Assembly: GCF_021655555.1 (NCBI RefSeq)
Contig: NZ_AP023086.1
Coordinates: forward strand, 3,440,685 to 3,504,684
Direction of reading: 5' to 3'
Length of the DNA stretch: 64,000 bases
Source: Marinagarivorans cellulosilyticus
Lineage (GTDB): Bacteria > Pseudomonadota > Gammaproteobacteria > Pseudomonadales > Cellvibrionaceae
Shown here: positions 59,104 through 64,000 of the stretch, piece after piece
Numbering within the stretch: the stretch's first letter is position 1
Layout: every line of letters begins with the position of its first letter
Notes under the pieces: model-generated
Told to the model about the DNA's origin: nothing
Databases searched by the model: none
The model's input: only the letters and a program-made list of their open reading frames with translations
Translations under genes and position numbers: made by a program

Positions 59104-59336
59104 GGGCGCTTCTAAAAATGCACTTTTTCCGCAATGCTCGCTTACAGGTTTTTGCTTCTCAACAGTCTGCTCCTTGGTAGTGGCTTCTGCATTACCCTAA
59201 TAGCGTATACCTCATGCGGATGCGATGTTTAATAAGGTGCATTCTGACCGATGCGCCGCTCTACCTCGTGAATCCATTCAGTCGTCTGAGCGGCACTTCC
59301 TTGTACTCGAAAAAATCACTATTTTTACAGATGCCC
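59104..59336. repeat. 233-bp inverted-repeat element (MITE-like)
   Basis: The left end reads GGGCGCTTCTAAAAATGCAC and the right end, reverse-complemented, GGGCATCTGTAAAAATAGTG; both continue with a T run and about 16 of 24 positions agree. There is no coding capacity. Its left 68 bases recur at 4021-4088 and its right ~30 bases recur, degraded, at 46019-46052. Possible short flanking duplication TAG on either side is not convincing. The size, terminal repeats and dispersion suggest a miniature transposable or REP-like element. The rest of the 59337-59523 gap holds no recognisable gene. Confidence 0.55.
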
Positions 59337-59523
59337 TAGTGTTTTTTTGCCAGCGCTGACTTATTGCTGGCAACCTTCCTTTTCCCTGACTAACCTTATA
59401 TAAATTGTAGCCAATTTGTTTTTGCCTAATTCGAAAGCAAATTGGCTGACTATGCGGCCTTTTTCGTTTAAATCATTTTATTGGCATTAATGGTCGCTAT
59501 ATAAGCATGTGTTGGGAGCCCAT

Positions 59524-60687
59524 ATGGGTCATTACCGTCAAAATATACTCGCTATAGTAATTGTTATTGCTGCAGTGGCTGTAGGTTTAGCGGCCTCTTA
59601 TACATTATCGGCGGTGATAGTTTGGCTGGGTTTGACTGTAATCGCCATAGCGGCACTTTGGGGGATCCTGCTTCCGCCGGTGCATACGATGGACGAGCCG
59701 CAGCCTGATGGCGCATGTGACTTGGAGGGATTGGGGCGGCTGTTAGGTGCCCGATTACATCAAGGTATTAGTTGCGTCGATACTTTGCGAGCGGATATAG
59801 CCTCAACGCTTGAGACCTCTTCGATGTCGTTACATCATAGTTTTAATGGGTTGAGCGAAAAAGCCGCCGCTGAGCGTCAAATACTCGACGGAGTTATTCA
59901 GAGCTTGTCGCAAAACAGCCAAGCTGATGCCGAAAACACCGTTAGCCTGCAGCATTTTGCAAATGAGGTTGGGTCGGTGTTGGATGGGTATGTCTCGTTG
60001 TTTGTGGGTGTGAGTGATAAAAGCATTCAGGCGGTTCATAGCATCCAAGATATGGTGAAGCAGTTCGAGAGTATGTTTGATCTGATTACGCAAATTCGTG
60101 GCATTGCTGACCAGACCAATTTACTGGCTTTAAATGCCGCCATTGAGGCCGCAAGGGCAGGTGAAGCGGGTAGGGGATTCGCGGTGGTAGCTGATGAGGT
60201 TCGCAAGCTTTCGCAAGATTCAAACAAGTTGAATGATCAAATCAGAGAGCGTGCTCAAAGTGCTAAAGAAACAGTAGATAGTGTACAAAGCGCGGTTAGC
60301 AAGATCGCCTCAATGGATATGAGCTTGGCTTTAAACGGCAAAGATTATCTCGATAAAATGCTAAATGAACTAGAGCAACTGAATCAGCATGTTGCCGGTA
60401 GTGTGGCCAAAGGTGCCGAGCTAGGTGAATCCATGTCGCAAGAGGTGGCCAATGCTGTTGTGGCGTTACAAACATCAGACCGTGTATCCCAAATGGTTAA
60501 TCAGTTAGAGCATGTCAGTCACGCAACCTCAGCGTTGGTTGATGTACTTGAGCGCCGATTTTCCCAGCCAGAATCGGTATCGAGTATTGTGCAGCAGTGC
60601 ATTGATGACTTGGAAAAAATACCCGAGGTGAATATACAAGGGTTTTCTAAAAATACTTCCGAAGGTGGCGATATAGAGCTTTATTGA
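59524..60687 (+). CDS. Methyl-accepting chemotaxis-type protein without a periplasmic sensor
   Basis: About 387 residues. Two adjacent hydrophobic helices (about 8-30 and 32-48) with almost no loop between them, then a cytoplasmic coiled coil ending in the MCP signalling hairpin (IADQTNLLALNAAIEAARAG, then GRGFAVVADEVRKLSQ). There is no periplasmic ligand domain and no HAMP, so it probably senses membrane or cytosolic state, or serves as a scaffold. ATG 59524 has GGAG 6-7 bases upstream; a GTG 15 bases earlier is in frame. It is followed 39 bp later by a STAS protein and then an HsbR-like regulator, likely one operon. Confidence 0.85.
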   Translation: MGHYRQNILAIVIVIAAVAVGLAASYTLSAVIVWLGLTVIAIAALWGILLPPVHTMDEPQPDGACDLEGLGRLLGARLHQGISCVDTLRADIASTLETSSMSLHHSFNGLSEKAAAERQILDGVIQSLSQNSQADAENTVSLQHFANEVGSVLDGYVSLFVGVSDKSIQAVHSIQDMVKQFESMFDLITQIRGIADQTNLLALNAAIEAARAGEAGRGFAVVADEVRKLSQDSNKLNDQIRERAQSAKETVDSVQSAVSKIASMDMSLALNGKDYLDKMLNELEQLNQHVAGSVAKGAELGESMSQEVANAVVALQTSDRVSQMVNQLEHVSHATSALVDVLERRFSQPESVSSIVQQCIDDLEKIPEVNIQGFSKNTSEGGDIELY

Positions 60688-60726
60688 TGCTTATCGGTAA
60701 CCTTAACACTTACAGGCGTAATAATT

Positions 60727-61026
60727 ATGATTGTTGAAGAGCGCGAAAATGGAAAGTTTATTTTAGTACTGGATGATGTCTTTGATTTTAAGCGCGTTGA
60801 AGAGTTTCGTGCTTGTTATGAGGGTATATCTTTAGAAAAAAGCAAAGAGGTGAGCATTGATTTTACCCATACCCGCTATATGGATAGCTCGGCTTTGGGC
60901 ATGCTTCTTAACGTGAAGAATTATTTTAAGTCCTCAAGTGCAACAATAAAAATTGTTTCCGTTAATGAGCAAATTCGTAAAATACTCACGATATCTCGCT
61001 TTGATCAGCGTTTTGTCATTGAGTAG
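60727..61026 (+). CDS. hsbA: STAS-domain anti-anti-sigma factor, HsbA-like
   Basis: 99-residue STAS protein. The phosphorylatable serine is in TRYMDSSALGMLLNVK (S54/S55), and the beginning ERENGKFILVLDDVFDF and the end LTISRFDQRFVIE fit HsbA. In Pseudomonas HsbA switches between binding the anti-sigma FlgM and a diguanylate cyclase, depending on phosphorylation by HsbR; here the pairing with the next gene is the same, but targets are inferred. The gap to the previous gene is 39 bp, to the next 44 bp. Confidence 0.85.
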   Translation: MIVEERENGKFILVLDDVFDFKRVEEFRACYEGISLEKSKEVSIDFTHTRYMDSSALGMLLNVKNYFKSSSATIKIVSVNEQIRKILTISRFDQRFVIE

Positions 61027-61070
61027 TTTTAAAGTGTTGCTACAGGTTTTGCGGTGTTGGTTGTAAGTCT

Positions 61071-62771
61071 ATGAAAATATTAATTGTTGATGATCATGCT
61101 TATAACCGAGAGCTCCTTGTTTTTATTTTAGAAGACGAGGGGCACGAATGTGTCGAGGCTGAAAATGGCCAGATAGCATGCGAACTTTTTGCGGGTGATG
61201 AAGATATCCAGCTGATTTTAATGGACGTAAATATGCCCATTATGGATGGCATTGAGGCTACAAAGGCCATTAAAACCATTGCTTCAAATCGTTTTGTCAC
61301 CATCATATTTGTAACGGCATTGGATAATGCTGATGTGCTCGTTCAGTGCCTAGATGCCGGCGGCGATGATTTTGTACCAAAGCCCATCAATGAAAGCATT
61401 CTTATTTCAAAGTTAAAAGCACATGCACGCAGCCAAGATATGTACAACAGTTTAAAGTCTGTCAATGAAGAGTTGGAATACCACAAAAGATTAATGGATC
61501 GCGAGCACCGCATTGTTGAGCACATCTTCTCAAATGACGTGGGTGTGATTGATACCGTATGTGACAATGTCACAGGCTACACCTCTCCAGCCTCGTTATT
61601 TAATGGCGACTTATTAATTTCTGCCCCGTCGCCTGCTGGTGGAGTTTATCTGTTAGTTGGAGATTTTACGGGGCATGGATTATCTGCCGCTGTTGGCTCC
61701 TTGCCTGTTTCCAGTATTTTTTACGACTGTGTCGCGCGGCAGGAAAGTGTAAGTAATATCGCCCGTATTATGAATCGCCGTTTGTTGCGTTTATTACCCC
61801 AAGGTATGTTCTTTTGCGCTGCACTTTTATACCTTGAACCACAAGGGAGGCAAGTTCAGTTTTGGATGGGCGGGATGAACGATATTGTTTGCCGGCAGCC
61901 TGGAGTTCAAGAGTTGCTTAAGTTGCAATCCCTACATATGCCTTTAGGGGTGATGGAGGAAGACGAGTTTGATGAGCGCATTGAGCTTGTTGAGCTGCCA
62001 GAGAATACGGCTTTATATATTTTTACTGACGGTATTAATGAAGCTAAAAACCTTCAGGGTGAAGAGTTTGGTTTGGACGGTATTGATGCCATTGTGATTG
62101 GCGGTGGCGACGTGGTTGATGAGTTAGTGGCCTCGGTGCGCGAGTTTACCAACGGCTGCGAGCAAGCCGATGATGTTACGGTTGTTGAGCTGCTGTGCTC
62201 TCCGGTAATACACCGTTGTGCCGCTACAAAAAAAATAACCGATGTGGGGGCAGATTACCGCAATGCAAAAAGTTTTCCATGGCAATTAAAGATGCATTTG
62301 TCGGCGGATGACTTACGCTCTAGTGATATCGTGCTTCAGGTCGGTAAGTTTTTAGGGACAATACAAGGCGTTGAGCTGCATCAAGATAAAATTTTCACCA
62401 TTATTAGTGAGCTATATTCAAATGCTTTAGAGCATGGGGTATTAGGCTTGTCTTCTGCTTTAAAAGAAACGCCAGATGGCTTTGATGAGTACTACCGTTT
62501 GCGGGGGCAAAGGCTGGAGGCCATCGAAAGCGAATACATTAATATTGAAATGCAGTACATTCGTGGCAGTTCCGAAAGTGCTGAACCGAATAGGCTTAAA
62601 ATTGTAATTGCCGATAGCGGTGACGGTTTTGATGTTACAGCCCGCAAGGCTCGGCAAGATAATGACGATGTAAGTTATGGTCGAGGGTTATCGCTGCTTG
62701 AAACATTTTGCGAGTCACTTGATTACAGTGACTGTGGTAGCACTGTAACGGCGGTTTATACCTTTAGTTAG
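61071..62771 (+). CDS. hsbR: Response regulator with PP2C phosphatase and anti-sigma kinase domains, HsbR-like
   Basis: 566 residues in three domains. Receiver (about 1-120) with D52 (LILMDVNMPIMDG) and K103 (FVPKPIN). SpoIIE/PP2C-type phosphatase (about 165-380) with VGDFTGHGLSAAVGSLP, IFTDGINEAKN and ADDVTVVELL. RsbW-like ATPase (about 420-566) with ISELYSNALEHGVLG (N-box) and IADSGDGFDV (G1 box). This matches HsbR of Pseudomonas, which phosphorylates or dephosphorylates HsbA according to receiver state, itself fed by an Hpt protein. No hptB-like gene is in the window. It is convergent with bioA. Confidence 0.9.
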   Translation: MKILIVDDHAYNRELLVFILEDEGHECVEAENGQIACELFAGDEDIQLILMDVNMPIMDGIEATKAIKTIASNRFVTIIFVTALDNADVLVQCLDAGGDDFVPKPINESILISKLKAHARSQDMYNSLKSVNEELEYHKRLMDREHRIVEHIFSNDVGVIDTVCDNVTGYTSPASLFNGDLLISAPSPAGGVYLLVGDFTGHGLSAAVGSLPVSSIFYDCVARQESVSNIARIMNRRLLRLLPQGMFFCAALLYLEPQGRQVQFWMGGMNDIVCRQPGVQELLKLQSLHMPLGVMEEDEFDERIELVELPENTALYIFTDGINEAKNLQGEEFGLDGIDAIVIGGGDVVDELVASVREFTNGCEQADDVTVVELLCSPVIHRCAATKKITDVGADYRNAKSFPWQLKMHLSADDLRSSDIVLQVGKFLGTIQGVELHQDKIFTIISELYSNALEHGVLGLSSALKETPDGFDEYYRLRGQRLEAIESEYINIEMQYIRGSSESAEPNRLKIVIADSGDGFDVTARKARQDNDDVSYGRGLSLLETFCESLDYSDCGSTVTAVYTFS

Positions 62772-62775
62772 CGTT

Positions 62776-62798
62776 GCGCAGCGTTAACGATGCTGCGC
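62776..62798. terminator. Hairpin between hsbR and bioA
   Basis: GCGCAGC (62776-62782) with GCTGCGC (62792-62798), 9-base loop, in the 48-bp gap between convergent genes. There is no long T run; could end either transcript weakly. Confidence 0.5.
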
Positions 62799-62819
62799 TA
62801 AATTCCCCCCTTTAGTCTT

Positions 62820-64000
62820 TTAGCTTTTTTTGCCTTGGGTGTCGCGGTGAAACTCGCATGTTTTTTTCATGGCTTCGCAAATTTTATGTAGCTCGTGTGT
62901 CGAAATGCAGTAGGGGGGCATGGTGTAAAGCAGGCGGCCAAAGGGGCGTAGCCATACACCTTGCTTTACAATAAAGGGTTGAATACGTTGCATATCAACG
63001 GGCGTCTCCAGCTCAACAACGCCAATGGCGCCAAAAGTTCGAACCTCTTTTACCCCCTCAATACTACTTATGTTGCTTAAGCCTGTTTTAAGTTGGCCTT
63101 CAATATTTTTGACTTGCTCAGGCCATTGATTTTTCTTGAGTAATTCAATGCTGGCATTTGCTACGGCGCAGGCTAATGGGTTACCCATAAATGTTGGGCC
63201 GTGCATAAGTGCGCCGGCTTCACTTTGACTAATTGTGCTGGCTATTTCTTCGCTGCATAAGGTGGCGGCAAGTGTCATATAGCCACCCGTAAGCGCTTTG
63301 CCTAGGCATAAAATATCGGGCGAAATGTTGGCGTGATCACAGGCAAACCATTTCCCTGTTCGGCCAAAGCCGGTTGCAATTTCGTCGGCAATGAATAGAA
63401 CGTTGTATTGTTGGCTTAGTGATTTGGCTTTGGATAAAAAATCCGCAGAATAAAATCGCATGCCGCCTGCGCCCTGAACAATTGGCTCGATAATAATAGC
63501 GGCTATTTCGTGTGAGTACTTTTGTAGCGTTTGCTCTAGGGCTGTTATGTCTTCCGCTTTACAGGTTTGCCCAAAGTTAGGTGAAGGTGTTGGGCAAAAA
63601 AATGTGTTTTCGGCGCAGTCCGAAAATAATTGGTGCATGCCGTTATGAGGGTCGCAGACGCTCATGGCGCCATATGTGTCGCCGTGATAAGCCCCTTCAA
63701 AAGCGATAATTTTTTGTTTGCGTGGCTGTTTTTTGGCAATCCAGTATTGGCGTGCCATTTTTAGGGCGACTTCAACGCTGACTGAGCCCGAGTCGGCCAA
63801 AAACACGCGGTCTAGGCCATCCGGGGTTAAAGTGGTTAGGTTCTTGGCGAGTTCTACAGCCGGCTCGTGGGTTAGGCCTCCAAACATGACGTGCGCCATG
63901 TCGTTAAGTTGTGCAGTGGCGGCGCCGTTAAGACTTGGGTGGTTGTAGCCGTGTACGGCGCTCCACCATGAGGCCATGCCGTCGATAATCCTTCGGCCGT
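62820..64000 (-). CDS. bioA: Adenosylmethionine-8-amino-7-oxononanoate aminotransferase, partial
   Basis: PLP class III aminotransferase of biotin synthesis (KAPA to DAPA using SAM as amino donor). About 393 residues are visible; the N-terminus lies beyond base 64000, since the frame continues upstream of the first in-window ATG with GRRIIDG before MASWWSAVHGYNHP, a BioA hallmark. PLP-binding features: GSVSVEVALKMARQYW, AYHGDTYGAMSVCDP, FIADEIATGFGRTGKWFACDHANISPDILCLGKALTGGYMT (lysine in LGKALTGG), and HGPTFMGNPLACAVA. The stop lies 48 bp from the convergent hsbR gene. No other bio gene is in the window. Confidence 0.95.
   Translation of the reverse strand, partial: GRRIIDGMASWWSAVHGYNHPSLNGAATAQLNDMAHVMFGGLTHEPAVELAKNLTTLTPDGLDRVFLADSGSVSVEVALKMARQYWIAKKQPRKQKIIAFEGAYHGDTYGAMSVCDPHNGMHQLFSDCAENTFFCPTPSPNFGQTCKAEDITALEQTLQKYSHEIAAIIIEPIVQGAGGMRFYSADFLSKAKSLSQQYNVLFIADEIATGFGRTGKWFACDHANISPDILCLGKALTGGYMTLAATLCSEEIASTISQSEAGALMHGPTFMGNPLACAVANASIELLKKNQWPEQVKNIEGQLKTGLSNISSIEGVKEVRTFGAIGVVELETPVDMQRIQPFIVKQGVWLRPFGRLLYTMPPYCISTHELHKICEAMKKTCEFHRDTQGKKS

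Noticed and set aside
1..64000. tRNA, rRNA, CRISPR array, prophage or integrated plasmid
   Set aside because: Looked for clover-leaf/CCA ends, regularly spaced repeats, integrases and phage structural genes; none were seen by eye. A tRNAscan or covariance-model search would be decisive.

Overview
The window is a stretch of ordinary, gene-dense chromosome from a free-living, probably marine gammaproteobacterium. The best guess is the Cellvibrionales (Saccharophagus/Cellvibrio/Teredinibacter type). Base composition looks like the mid-40s % GC. Neighbourhoods resemble Pseudomonas: divergent bamE/fur; trxA-rho next to ppk1 and ubiD; trpGDC facing a Vfr-type CRP, then osmC and coq7; a GacS/BarA-type kinase, cysM, relA and mazG; and an HsbA/HsbR partner-switching pair. 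The lineage is inferred from gene order and protein resemblance only. No rRNA, tRNA, CRISPR array, prophage or transposase gene was seen.

Layout. 1-2.8 kb: 3' part of pepN, cytochrome b561, YceI. 3-7.5 kb (minus strand): orphan ParA ATPase, ampE, ampD, a DsbC-type isomerase, and a ToxR/CadC-like regulator that appears split by a frameshift. 7.9-12.9 kb: methyltransferase, Set-type sugar exporter, a radical SAM protein with an N-terminal SPASM-like Cys module, pabB, a small Rieske protein. 13.2-16.1 kb: a compact signalling operon (CheA-like kinase, CheY-like receiver, CheX-like protein). 16.2-19 kb: ABM protein, hydrolase, yheU, GcvR-like ACT protein, bamE, fur. 19-29 kb (minus strand): ubiD, rho, trxA, ppk1, a hybrid kinase, hemW, a PilZ protein. 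29-35 kb: a small barrel protein, a conserved hypothetical, trpGDC, vfr, osmC, coq7. 35-43 kb: AAA ATPase, then a run of RNA-modification genes (DTW protein, RlmD-like, YgjP-like, trmB), an OmpA-family protein, a TIGR02444-type protein, a lipoprotein FKBP. 43-53 kb: ilvA, a GH26-like lipoprotein with lost catalytic residues, the GacS/BarA-position kinase with a degraded ATPase domain, cysM-relA-mazG. 53-64 kb: adk, an AT-hook/H1-like protein, tsaB, uppP, apeB, trpS, a small inverted-repeat element, an MCP-like protein with HsbA/HsbR, and the bioA C-terminal part.

The genes fall into housekeeping sets: wall recycling (ampD, ampE, uppP), tryptophan and folate branches from chorismate (trpGDC, pabB), stringent response and nucleotide clean-up (relA, mazG, adk, ppk1), tRNA/rRNA modification (trmB, tsaB, DTW, RlmD-like) and redox folding (trxA, dsbC). 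Regulators are unusually dense: three large kinases, two stand-alone output modules, fur, vfr and the ToxR-like gene.

The points most worth a second look are the GacS/BarA-position kinase lacking N- and G1-box residues, the apparently dead GH26 lipoprotein, the kinase-CheY-CheX trio, the split ToxR-like regulator with a candidate operator upstream of dsbC, the radical SAM protein with its Cys module in front, and a 233-bp inverted-repeat element with degraded relatives elsewhere in the window.
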